A DNA stretch of 64,000 nucleotides from Blastocatellia bacterium. Its GTDB lineage: Bacteria; Acidobacteriota; Blastocatellia; Pyrinomonadales; Pyrinomonadaceae. Each line of letters starts with the position of its first letter. The first letter of the stretch is position 1. The position numbers and the translations under genes were made by a program. The notes below the pieces were generated by a model, which ran no database searches, was not told the DNA's origin, and saw only the letters and a program-made list of their open reading frames with translations. Shown piece by piece: positions 54,562 to 63,614 of the stretch. Location of the stretch: contig PMSM01000002.1 of assembly GCA_003168335.1 (NCBI GenBank), positions 62,001 to 126,000 of the forward strand. The letters are read 5' to 3'.

Positions 54562-54910
54562 TGAGGTCGGAGAAAACCTAAACGTTCACGGCAATCTCAC
54601 GATTTGGATATTCCGGAAACTCCACCTTTTGAATTTTCTCGAACGGTATTGGCGGCATTGTCGTTACTGTTCCTGCGGCATACTCTACTGATGCGCCCCT
54701 CCGTCTCTCTCTACCATCGTCATCGCTTCCCTGCCGGACGGCATATGTGGGTCGCGACCGCGATGATAGTCCGATTACATCTTTCCCGGTTTAACCTGAC
54801 AATCCCGTTGACAAAAGCGATTTAGGCTACACAAAAGTCCTAAACTGTCCTTTCTATGTCATGGCGGCCTTGTCCTCCTCGCCTCTATACTTCGGTGCAT
54901 GGAGGAAAAC

Positions 54911-55915
54911 ATGAGTCCAAAGCGGATCGGCTTTTTGGGATACGACGGCTTGCAGGCTCTCGACCTGGTCGGGCCGCTGGAAGCTTTCATGACAGCGGTG
55001 GACGATGAGAGTGATAGGAACGGAAAGCAGCAAGTTCGCTACGAAGTTCTGGTCATAGGCTTGACCAAGGAGCCGTTCACAGCTGAGACAGGAATTGTCT
55101 TCCGTCCACATAAGACTATTGACAACGTTTCGGCTCTGGACACTCTTATCATTCCGGGCGGTAAGAGTCTGCGCAGCGGCGAAACAAGTGGAAGAATATC
55201 AGAGTGGTTAATGAAACGCTCAGACAAGATTCGGCGCATCGCTTCAGTGTGCACCGGCATTTACGCGTTGGCTCCGACCGGCCTGCTCGACGGCAGACAG
55301 GTCACAACTCACTGGCGCTTTGCGCGTGATCTCGCGCAACGCTTTCCCGCCCTGAAAGTGGATGCCAATGCGCTCTTCATCAAAGACGACAAGTTCTACA
55401 CGTCGGCGGGAATTACTTCGGGTATAGATCTCTCGTTGGCGCTGATCGAAGAAGATTATGGTTCGACTGTCGCCCTATCTGTCGCGCGTGAGCTCGTGGT
55501 CTATCTGAAGCGCCCGGGCGGGCAGGAGCAATACTCTGAGCCTCTACAATTTCAAATCCAGAGCACCGACCACTTCGCAGATCTCATTACCTGGGCACGG
55601 ACTCATCTGCGCCAGGACTTGTCGATCGAAACTCTCGCCGGAAAAGCGCACCTCTGTCCACGCCACTTCAGCCGCCGTTTCAGGGAGGAGTTCGGCGTGA
55701 CTCCGGGCATGTTTGTCGAGACGTTGCGGCTGGATGAAGCGCGACGCCGGCTCGCGGAACATAACAGTACCATTGAGGCTGTGGGGGACTCAGTCGGTTT
55801 CAAGAGCGCCAGAGCCTTTCGCAGAACGTTCGAAAGAAGGTTCGGCGTTAATCCCAGCAGTTACCGGAGCAGGTTTTCCTCGAAGCCCGGAGGGGCGTCG
55901 CACCGGGAAAAATAG
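54911..55915 (+). CDS. GlxA-family transcriptional regulator (DJ-1/PfpI plus AraC HTH)
   Basis: 334 residues. N-terminal DJ-1/PfpI-like domain (RIGFLGYDGLQALDLVGPLEAF..., then IASVCTGIYALAPTGLLDGR with the Cys typical of the nucleophile elbow, although catalysis is usually not found in regulators). C-terminal AraC domain from about 220 (LSIETLAGKAHLCPRHFSRRFREEFGVTPGMFVETLRL..., RFGVNPSSYRSRF). It probably regulates the serine hydrolase gene that follows 7 bases downstream. The ATG at 54911 has GGAGG 6 bases before. An ATG at 54899 is also possible. Confidence 0.9.
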   Translation: MSPKRIGFLGYDGLQALDLVGPLEAFMTAVDDESDRNGKQQVRYEVLVIGLTKEPFTAETGIVFRPHKTIDNVSALDTLIIPGGKSLRSGETSGRISEWLMKRSDKIRRIASVCTGIYALAPTGLLDGRQVTTHWRFARDLAQRFPALKVDANALFIKDDKFYTSAGITSGIDLSLALIEEDYGSTVALSVARELVVYLKRPGGQEQYSEPLQFQIQSTDHFADLITWARTHLRQDLSIETLAGKAHLCPRHFSRRFREEFGVTPGMFVETLRLDEARRRLAEHNSTIEAVGDSVGFKSARAFRRTFERRFGVNPSSYRSRFSSKPGGASHREK

Positions 55916-55922
55916 GAGACAT

Positions 55923-57482
55923 ATGAACAACCACAAAACGAGTGGTCGGGCGAAGGTTTGCCAGACATCGCTAGCAAATCTACGGAATCTCATTCTAGTT
56001 GTTGTCTGCTATCACATCAGCCTGGCTGCAACACCGCTGCCGCAAGCGCCTGCCTACTGGCCGACGAATGATTGGCGTTCGTCGACGCCAGAGCAACAGG
56101 GCATCGACTCAGTTAAGTTGGCTGAGGCTCTGGATTACATTCGCCAGCATGACATCGACATTCATAGCCTCTTGCTGGTGCGCAACGGCTATATCGTACT
56201 CGATGCGTATTTTTATCCTTACGATCCAAAGAGTCTCCATGACGGGGCTTCGGTCACCAAAAGTGTTACCTCCACCCTCATCGGTATTGCCATAGACCAG
56301 AGAAAGATCAAATCAGCACGTCAGGCAGTGCCCGAGATATTCGCTCAAAGTTCTATTGTCAATCAGGATGAGCGCAAAGCGAAGCTCACTCTGGAAAGTC
56401 TTCTCTCGATGACCTCAGGACTCAAGTGCCAGCCAGGAGAGAATGAGCTAACCCTGCACCAGATGATGGAGTCGAAGGATTGGGTGCAGTTCATGCTCGA
56501 CCTGCCGATGGCTCAGGAACCGGGCACCAGGTTCGTCTATTGTAGCGGCGGGATGCACTTACTCTCGGGAATCGTATCAAAGGCCACAGGCATGACTGCC
56601 TTCGATTTCGCGCGGCGGGCGCTTTTCGAACCGCTTGGAATTCATGAGGCTGTTTGGCCGGCCGATCCCCAGGGCGTAAATTACGGTTGGGGTGATCTTC
56701 ACCTTCATCCACGCGACATGGCGAAGATTGGCTATCTATATCTCAACCACGGAATGTGGGAGGGCAAACAAATTGTCTCGGCCAACTGGATTGCGGAGTC
56801 CACACGAGTGCACGCCCAAACCGGCTCAGACAGCGACTATGGATATGGCTGGTGGGTTCGTCCGAAGGACAAGCTTTATGAAGCGGTGGGTCGAGGGGGC
56901 CAGCGAATCACTGTCCTTCCCGAACTGAATCTCGTCGCCGTGGAGACTGGCGGCGGCTTCGAACCCGGTGATGTTGGGGCGCTCCTGATCAAGGCGCTCA
57001 AATCTGATCGACCGTTGGCTGCCAATCCCGCGGGTGTCGCCCGACTAGAGGCGGCGCTGCGAACCAGCACCCTTCCGCCCGCATCCAAGGCCGCTCCCCG
57101 TTTACCTCAGATGGCAGCGAAAGTCTCGGGCAAGACTTATGAAATGAGCCCGAACCCGATTGGTCTGCAGAAGATGTCCCTAATGTTTACGCCGCGCGCG
57201 GAAGCATCCGTCCGGCTCACGTTTGTCGACGGGCGAAGTGAGATTCGACAGATCGGTCTGGATGGCGTTCCGCGTATATCTCCAAATGGAAGATACGGCC
57301 TTCCGGTAGCGATCAAGGGACTGTGGCAGGGCGAGACTACCTTCGTGCTTGATTATGATGAAGTCGGAAACATTAATGACTTCCGCTTCGCGCTCAACTT
57401 TCACGATAACGAAGTGAGGGTAGATCTAAGCGAGAGGACCGCAGACGTGACCGTTAAGTTTACCGGCACGACGAAGGATTAA
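55923..57482 (+). CDS. Secreted serine hydrolase, class C beta-lactamase family
   Basis: 519 residues. A signal sequence (LRNLILVVVCYHISLAATPL) precedes a penicillin-binding-like serine hydrolase domain: SxxK motif in GASVTKSVTS (catalytic Ser/Lys), second motif FVYCSGG in place of the usual YxN, and GRGGQRI as the third (KTG-like) motif. Such proteins are mostly esterases or peptidases, and only some are beta-lactamases. A beta-rich C-terminal extension of about 130 residues follows. SD AGGAG lies before the ATG at 55923. Probably co-transcribed with the GlxA-type regulator; the frame running into that gene is not coding. Confidence 0.85.
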   Translation: MNNHKTSGRAKVCQTSLANLRNLILVVVCYHISLAATPLPQAPAYWPTNDWRSSTPEQQGIDSVKLAEALDYIRQHDIDIHSLLLVRNGYIVLDAYFYPYDPKSLHDGASVTKSVTSTLIGIAIDQRKIKSARQAVPEIFAQSSIVNQDERKAKLTLESLLSMTSGLKCQPGENELTLHQMMESKDWVQFMLDLPMAQEPGTRFVYCSGGMHLLSGIVSKATGMTAFDFARRALFEPLGIHEAVWPADPQGVNYGWGDLHLHPRDMAKIGYLYLNHGMWEGKQIVSANWIAESTRVHAQTGSDSDYGYGWWVRPKDKLYEAVGRGGQRITVLPELNLVAVETGGGFEPGDVGALLIKALKSDRPLAANPAGVARLEAALRTSTLPPASKAAPRLPQMAAKVSGKTYEMSPNPIGLQKMSLMFTPRAEASVRLTFVDGRSEIRQIGLDGVPRISPNGRYGLPVAIKGLWQGETTFVLDYDEVGNINDFRFALNFHDNEVRVDLSERTADVTVKFTGTTKD

Positions 57483-57725
57483 TGAGTTTCGAGCTGGACC
57501 AGGGGGACCATGCGTGCTTTTACACAAAAGTTACATGTAGGCCAGAGAACTCCGCTGCTTCGCGAGACGCTAAACAGCCTGGAGCAACAAAATCTGAAAA
57601 ATAAGCCAGCAAGCCTTTCCACCGCTGCTCCGAATCGTCGATAAGCGTTAACGTCCACTTGCAGGTCTGCTGGAATTGACTCCGCTCTTCGATATTGTGA
57701 GGAGCGCGTAGCCAATCATTCCCGC

Positions 57726-57905
57726 TCACGGTCCGAAGTGCCGGCGGTATTCGCCGGAAGTGATGAAAGCTTTGACCATCTCAGCTTGAGTGAAGTTACC
57801 GTTGAATTGGTTCAACTTACTGACCCAAAAATCGTAACCGACATAGTTAGAATCAGGCGGGTCGTTTGGATTTCTTCTCAAGTAGCCAAAGTATTCCATC
57901 TGCCC
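57726..57905 (-). pseudogene. C-terminal fragment of a DUF4214 protein
   Basis: 60 codons, MEYFGYLRRNPNDPPDSNYVGYDFWVSKLNQF...SGEYRRHFGP. It is the same C-terminal motif as the last 40 residues of the next gene (QYFGFLRRDPDTIGFNNWV...YSDEYRHRFGP). There is no upstream part of the gene. It is a partial copy, downstream of and in the same direction as the large gene. Confidence 0.6.
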
Positions 57906-58022
57906 GAAGCTGCGATTCATCTCTCGCGGCGGGAACGCAGCGTTGGGGGTTACTCGCAGCCACGCACGTACGCGCGCTCCCGGATCCGCCGCGGTTCCTG
58001 CCTGTGCCTGACGATGGACTGC

Positions 58023-61000
58023 TTACGGCCCAAATCTATGGCGGTATTCATCCGAGTAGATGAAGCCGAAGATCATGTGCCGGGAGTTTGCCGGGTCGCT
58101 GGTCAGCGTCGTCACCCAGTTGTTGAAGCCAATCGTGTCCGGGTCGCGCCGTAAGAACCCAAAGTACTGGGTCCTCACAAACGACCGGATGAAGAACTGG
58201 TCTACCACTACCTGCGCCTCCACAATCTCGCGCAACACCTGTGCGCGCGACTTCTGATTACCATCCAGCGCCGCAATCAACGCGCTCATGTTACTGAGCG
58301 TAACTCCCGCATTCTGCTCCAGCGCATTCACATAATCAAAATTCGACAGGCCATCGTAGTGATTCTTGAACTCCGTCCGCTGCACAAAGGCGTCTATGTA
58401 AGCCGCTTTACTTAGAGCTTCCGACGCCGGCGACTGCGCCCCGCCTATTTGGGCCAAGTCCGGCATAAACTCCGCATACGTGGATGGCCGGGCAAATCCT
58501 ACTTCATAGAAACGGTAGACCCAATCACCGCGGTCGCGAAACTCCTCAGATAGGAAGAATCCGGTCGCGACGTGCACCCGGTCACACTCGGGATGAGCAT
58601 TCTCGCCGAAGCCCCCGTTGGGACAGCCATTCAGCGTCCCCAACCAGTTCGCAAATCCGATCGAATCAGGCTCACGGTTAAGCAGGTCGTGATAAAGTTG
58701 GCGGATGAAGAAGTCGTTCGAATCGAGCGGGTTCGGCCCCTGTACCAGGTCGTTATCCAGAATCGTCACTGTCGCCGTGCTCTGCGCCCCGAGCGTCGTC
58801 CCCGTCCCCACCAGATTGCTCAGCGTGACTGTGAACACCTCACTGCCCTCAACGTAGGCGTCCTCGTTGATCAGGAGCGTGACCACCTTACTGGTCTCGC
58901 CATCGGCGAATGTAACAGTGCCGGAAGTGGTGGTGTAGTCGCAACGCTGCGAAGCCATGCCGGTGGCAACGTTGCATGGCGTCAGGCCGCTCGCGTCGCT
59001 CGTCGAATAACTAACCGAAACGGCGCCGACGCTGCTGCCTGTGCGCGTGATCGCCACTTGAAGGCTGTTGGCGCTCTCGTCGACGTTGTAGTTCGACTGG
59101 CTCAACGCGATCAGGGCGCCGTTGATCGTAAAGCTTTGCGGCACGTCAGCGGCCGCGTTGTAGTTCGTGTCGCCGGCCTGCTTCGCGGTGATCGTGCAAG
59201 AGCCGGGACCGGTCAAATGAACAGTTGTACCGACGACCGTGCACTGTCCGCTGGCGGCAAAGCTGACCGCCAAGCTGGAGCTTGCGGTCGCGCTCACCGC
59301 GAAGTCTGCATCGCCAAACGTCTTGTTCGCCAAAGCGCCAAAGGTGATCGTTTGATTTGATTTGGCGATGGTGAAGCTTTGCGGCACGTCAGCGGCCGCA
59401 TTGAAGTTCGCGTCGCCTCCTTGTGACGCAGTGATCGTGCAAGAGCCCGCGCCGGTCAAGTGAACAGTCGCACCGGCAACCGTGCACTGACCGCTGGCGG
59501 CAAAGCTGACCGCTAAACCTGAAGTCGCGGTCGCGCTCACCGCGAAGTCCGCATTGCCAAACGTCTTGGTCGCCAGACCGCCGAACGTGATCGTTTGATT
59601 GCCCTTCGAGTTGGTCAAGGCAAAGTTCACCGTCGGCAAACTTGTGCCGATGCTGGCGACGACATTATAGGGACCACCGGCCGTGCCGTTGGCGGTAAAC
59701 GTTGCCGACGTCGCCACGCCGCCGGCGTTTATCGTCGCCGTGTTGACGTTGCCCGCGAAGGTGCCGCCGGCGCCGCTGGACGGTGCGGTAAAGGTAACCA
59801 CACCGCCCGCGACCGGTTCAGAGAATCCGCTGCTTACAGTTGCCACTAAGGGCGAACCAAACGCGCTCAGGATTGGTGTGCTCTGCCCACTTCCGCTGGT
59901 CAATGCAATCGTAAAGCCGCGCGACTCGAACGCGCCGATGTCCACGGTTGTGTTCGTGATGCGCGCGAAGCCGGTGCCACGCTGATCAGTAAAGGGTGGG
60001 CCACTGAAAGGTGGATTAGTAATGAAGGCGTTGCTGCCTGTGTTGATCGCCGGACTGCCCGGCAAGAGTGCGTGCGTCTGTGTCGAGCCGCCGTTGCTGG
60101 CAAGCGGGGCAAGACCGGGATTGGCAATGCCGACCTGATTGTTGTTGACTCCGTTAGTGAGTCCTCCTGAGAAGGCGACGGAACCGATCAAATTAAACGA
60201 GCTTGCGGCGTCAACCGCGCCGTTAATGTTATCAGCAGTGGTGCTCGGGCTGGCGCCCTGGAAGTTGCCGGCCACGATCGTATTACGCAGAATGACTGTG
60301 CCGCCAGATCTGTTGATACCGCCGCCAGCGTTCGTGGCACGGTTATTGGTCAGCGTCACGTTGGTCAGCGTGATCGTCCCACCTTGAGCGTTAATGCCGC
60401 CGCCAAGGGAACCGCTATTACCGGAGAAGGTGCTATTGACCACGGTGACGGGAGTCGCGCTGGCAGAAATTAAAATAGCTCCGCCGACGTTAAGAGCCGT
60501 ATTATTGGCGAATAAGCAGTTGGTAATGCTGGCCGTACCATTTCCAATAAAAATCCCTCCGCCTGCGCTGTCCGTCGAATTGTTAGAGATGGCAACGCTA
60601 TTCAACGTAACGAGACCACCTGCGGTAGACATTCCTCTGCCGGAATTCCCAACGACAGAACCGCCAGTCATCAAGAGCGTACCGCTATTATTGAAGATGC
60701 TGTCGACCGACGCAGTATTGGGCTGACCCGCCAAGGTGCCGCCGATGTTGCAGTTGTTGAGTGTCAGGGACCCATTGTTGAAGATGCCGCCGCCGTTGTT
60801 CGGTGCGCTATTGCCATAGACGTTGCAGTTGGTCATCGTCAGCGTGCCATCATTGAGCAAACCACCGCCGCTGTTAACACCAGTCACCTTGCCATTGGCA
60901 ATCGTCAGGTCAGTAATGGATACCGTGTTGCCCCCCTGAATGTTGAAGACGCGGAAGTTTGGCGTGCCTCCAGCCGTGCTGCGCTGCACAGTCAGCAGGT

Positions 61001-62591
61001 TCGCCCCCGGTCCCGTGATGGTCAGGTTCTTATTAATCAGTAACTCGGCACTTGTCAGCGTGATCGGACTCGTGACCTGACTCATATCGAAAGTAACCGT
61101 CGAGCCATCGCATGCATCGGCGATGGCCTGGCGCAGACTGCCCACGCCGCTATCGGCGTTGGTGGTCACGATTGGGTTGCTAGAACATAAGATTATGAGG
61201 CTGTACTGTCGAGCGCCCTGGCAGCCGACGGCGTCGGTGGCTCGGACCTGGAAATTGAAGAGTCCAACCTGTGTGGGCGTCCCGGAGATTGCGCCGGTCG
61301 CCGGGTTCAGTGTCAGGCCGCCCGGCAGCGACCCGCTCCAGATCGCGAAGGTGTACGGGGCGGTTCCGCCGCTGCCTGAGACCGTCTGGTTGTAAGGGGT
61401 CCCGGCAGTACCGGGGGGCACTGTGCTGGGACTCAACGCGATGGCGGGACAACCGGGGCTGGCTATCGAGATAGAGTAAGACCGGTTGCCGCTGCAGCCG
61501 CTGGCGTCGGTGGCTGTGACTGTGAAGCTGAACGTGCCCGCCGTGGTGGGCGTTCCTGTGATCGCGCCGGTTGATGAGTTGAGTAACAGGTTGCTCGGCA
61601 GTGACCCGATCGAGATCGCGAAGGTGTTCGGGGAGGTTCCGCCACTGGCTGAGACAGTCTGGTTGTAAGGGGTCCCGACACTACCGTTCGGCAACGAGGC
61701 CGGGTTCACCGTGATGATGGGGCACACCGTCGTGCCGCACGAGTTGACGTTATTGGTATCCAAGGTCACGGCGCCGTTTCGCGCCAGGACCTTACCGGTC
61801 GTGTTGGTGCCGGTGCCCAGTGAGATGCTCGTGAGCGCTAGAATGTCCCCGACAAACGAACTCCCGGCGCCGAGCATCGCGGAGCTGCCGACCTGCCAGA
61901 TCACTCTGTCGCAGTTGCTTCCGCCATTGATGACCGTCACGCTGGAGCTGCTCGCGGTGGTGAGGGTGCTCCCGATCTTGAAGACGAACCGCGCATTGGA
62001 GTTCCCCAGGGCGTCCAGGGTGAGTGCCCCCGTCAACTGGGCGGAGGCCGAAAAACAATAGATCCCGGGCGTCAGCGTTAAGCCACCCAGGTCCTTACCT
62101 GTCAGGTCGACAGTACACGGGGTAGCCGCAGTGTTGTTGTATGCAGTGGTCAGATCATTCTGTGCCTGCATCGCGACTGCATCGTTCGAGTGTATCGCTC
62201 CTCCAGTCACGACCCCCGGAGGGAAGCCAGTGACCGCGCTGCCTGGGCTGACGCCAACGTTACCATTGACCGTAGTCGCGCCTGAATTGGTCACCGTCGA
62301 GCCGCCTACGACCCCGAAGTTCTCCGCTGTGCCCAACGTTACGACGGGGGGCGAAACGGCGAGGCTCGTCCCCGAGACTGCTAGCGGCTGCATCACCGAA
62401 TTCACCGAGAGCCTTCGCTCGACGGCTGTGGTTGCGCGCTCACCACTCTTGGCGCCCTTCGCCCCTGCCAACACTGCCGACAGGGCAGCCGCCACGATCA
62501 GCACCAGCAACACGGACAAAAGAGTCAGCTGGCGAAGGAAAAAACGACGGCGACGATTATCCTGGCGAGACGAACAGACGAGGGAACGCAT
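58023..62591 (-). CDS. Large secreted surface protein: ice-binding-like, Ig-like, beta-helix, Calx-beta and DUF4214 domains
   Basis: 1522 residues. A signal sequence (LTLLSVLLVLIVAAALSAVLAG) is followed by a DUF3494 ice-binding-like domain (about 75-290, GTAENFGVVGGSTVTNSGATTVNGNVGVSPG), two putative-Ig (He_PIG-like) units (about 295-470, SLPNGSVGTPYNQTVSASGGT...), a right-handed beta-helix region (about 475-920; repeats such as NNGGGIFNNGSLTLNNCNI), two Ig-like/MBG-type repeats starting NQTITFG (about 1040-1195), a Calx-beta unit (about 1200-1305), and a C-terminal DUF4214 domain (about 1310-1522). Likely exported and anchored or secreted; adhesion or ice/surface binding is inferred. Confidence 0.88.
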   Translation of the reverse strand: MRSLVCSSRQDNRRRRFFLRQLTLLSVLLVLIVAAALSAVLAGAKGAKSGERATTAVERRLSVNSVMQPLAVSGTSLAVSPPVVTLGTAENFGVVGGSTVTNSGATTVNGNVGVSPGSAVTGFPPGVVTGGAIHSNDAVAMQAQNDLTTAYNNTAATPCTVDLTGKDLGGLTLTPGIYCFSASAQLTGALTLDALGNSNARFVFKIGSTLTTASSSSVTVINGGSNCDRVIWQVGSSAMLGAGSSFVGDILALTSISLGTGTNTTGKVLARNGAVTLDTNNVNSCGTTVCPIITVNPASLPNGSVGTPYNQTVSASGGTSPNTFAISIGSLPSNLLLNSSTGAITGTPTTAGTFSFTVTATDASGCSGNRSYSISIASPGCPAIALSPSTVPPGTAGTPYNQTVSGSGGTAPYTFAIWSGSLPGGLTLNPATGAISGTPTQVGLFNFQVRATDAVGCQGARQYSLIILCSSNPIVTTNADSGVGSLRQAIADACDGSTVTFDMSQVTSPITLTSAELLINKNLTITGPGANLLTVQRSTAGGTPNFRVFNIQGGNTVSITDLTIANGKVTGVNSGGGLLNDGTLTMTNCNVYGNSAPNNGGGIFNNGSLTLNNCNIGGTLAGQPNTASVDSIFNNSGTLLMTGGSVVGNSGRGMSTAGGLVTLNSVAISNNSTDSAGGGIFIGNGTASITNCLFANNTALNVGGAILISASATPVTVVNSTFSGNSGSLGGGINAQGGTITLTNVTLTNNRATNAGGGINRSGGTVILRNTIVAGNFQGASPSTTADNINGAVDAASSFNLIGSVAFSGGLTNGVNNNQVGIANPGLAPLASNGGSTQTHALLPGSPAINTGSNAFITNPPFSGPPFTDQRGTGFARITNTTVDIGAFESRGFTIALTSGSGQSTPILSAFGSPLVATVSSGFSEPVAGGVVTFTAPSSGAGGTFAGNVNTATINAGGVATSATFTANGTAGGPYNVVASIGTSLPTVNFALTNSKGNQTITFGGLATKTFGNADFAVSATATSGLAVSFAASGQCTVAGATVHLTGAGSCTITASQGGDANFNAAADVPQSFTIAKSNQTITFGALANKTFGDADFAVSATASSSLAVSFAASGQCTVVGTTVHLTGPGSCTITAKQAGDTNYNAAADVPQSFTINGALIALSQSNYNVDESANSLQVAITRTGSSVGAVSVSYSTSDASGLTPCNVATGMASQRCDYTTTSGTVTFADGETSKVVTLLINEDAYVEGSEVFTVTLSNLVGTGTTLGAQSTATVTILDNDLVQGPNPLDSNDFFIRQLYHDLLNREPDSIGFANWLGTLNGCPNGGFGENAHPECDRVHVATGFFLSEEFRDRGDWVYRFYEVGFARPSTYAEFMPDLAQIGGAQSPASEALSKAAYIDAFVQRTEFKNHYDGLSNFDYVNALEQNAGVTLSNMSALIAALDGNQKSRAQVLREIVEAQVVVDQFFIRSFVRTQYFGFLRRDPDTIGFNNWVTTLTSDPANSRHMIFGFIYSDEYRHRFGP
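59130..59605 (-). repeat. Two near-identical Ig-like coding repeats in the large surface gene
   Basis: Two copies of a unit of about 78 codons, beginning NQTITFG[GA]LA and ending FNAAADVPQSFTI / YNAAADVPQSFTI, lie in tandem and are very similar at DNA level. Unequal crossing-over between them could change copy number. Confidence 0.75.
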
Positions 62592-62817
62592 AGGGCTTCT
62601 CCGAGGGCGAAAAGTGCGGCGGGCACTTGTGGGCTAAAATCCGGTTTCAGGAGATGCTGTGTCAACTCTGCCGAGGAGACTAACAGCGCAAAATTGCGCG
62701 CAAAAAAAAGGGGCGAGCCGTAGGTTTACTAAAATAACATCTCGCTCGGATCCGGTTAAACGACCGACGAGAGTATTCTTGACCTCTTGGGTTGTCAATA
62801 TATATTTGCCCCTCTAA

Positions 62818-62879
62818 CGCTATCTTGCGCCTCTACGCTATATTGCGCTGACGGTATACTGCGTTGGCGGTATATTGCG
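62818..62879. promoter_or_regulatory. Four iterated 12-mers (CGSTATMYTGCG)
   Basis: CGCTATCTTGCG, CGCTATATTGCG, CGGTATACTGCG and CGGTATATTGCG at 62818, 62836, 62852 and 62868; spacing 18, 16 and 16 bases. Each has CGC/GCG ends and is nearly symmetrical, like operator or iteron boxes. They lie about 230 bp upstream of the large gene's start codon (minus strand). The surrounding 1 kb (62592-63614) has no other gene I can support except the tRNA fragment. Confidence 0.45.
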
Positions 62880-63120
62880 TCAGGGAATGGCAGCACTCCG
62901 TTGGCAAATCCCTGAGTTTTGCGTCTAGACATTTAAGATTTGCAGCTGCGCGGGGAGGGTTCGATTCTAGGCAGGCAGTTTATGCGTCCTATTAAGAAGA
63001 GGTGCTGTTACTACAAACGCGCGTCCATTAAACGTCCAATAAGAGTTCCCGGCAGTCCTTCAAGTGCGGTAAAGTGCTACCCATGCTGCGAAGTTCCGTT
63101 GAATTACAATTGGTCCCTTC

Positions 63121-63164
63121 TCTTTCACGGCGGCGACACGGGTTCGACTCCCGTACGGGACGCC
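63121..63164 (+). pseudogene. 3' fragment of tRNA-Glu (attachment-site type)
   Basis: TCTTTCACGGCGG begins in the anticodon loop (CTTTCAC, anticodon TTC) and continues through the variable loop, a T arm (ACGGGTTCGACTCCCGT) and acceptor strand ACGGGAC, ending GCCA. The 5' half, including the D arm, is absent, although GTCCC at about 63112 resembles the start of the acceptor strand. Junctions at the anticodon loop are typical of att sites of integrating elements. Confidence 0.65.
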
Positions 63165-63614
63165 AACATTCTTCAGCATTTTTGAGATCGGCGTGGATAT
63201 CTCGCGGCTGGCGCGTTTCTTAATGGACTCTTGTGGGCCAACGTAGACCTGGATACGGTGAGAAACGTGCTCACAACCTTGTTCTGCGCGTTCCGTTTTC
63301 GTGCTTAACAACTTGCGCGCCGTCATCCTAAGATCGCAACGGCAAAGCCGTCATGGAATGGCTTCAAGCTTTGTTGATTCAATTCTTGGTTAAGTCCAAA
63401 CGCTCACTTTTGATCCCCAAACGTTTATGAGCTGTCGGAGGATCGTTGAGATGAGATCGCGCCAAAACTGTACAAATACCCTCCTGTCTCAGCTTTAGTA
63501 GCTCCCACTATCTCCGATGTAGTTCTTGAACTTTCGCCCGTCGTGATCTTAGCAACACAACTTAGATCACGACCCTTTCGCCTTGGTATAGCGCGCCCAA
63601 AGTAATAGGACTAG

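Noticed and set aside
54562-54898. Gene-free gap of about 337 bp before the GlxA-type regulator
   Set aside because: Short frames exist (for example 54604-54825) but lack ribosome sites and domain similarity; no motif strong enough to report was seen.
57483-57725. Minus-strand frames between the serine hydrolase and the DUF4214 fragment
   Set aside because: They lack any recognisable domain and start signal.
62940-62990. GGTTCGATTCT near 62960 as part of a tRNA T arm
   Set aside because: The flanks do not form a T stem and there is no D arm or anticodon arm, unlike at 63121-63164.
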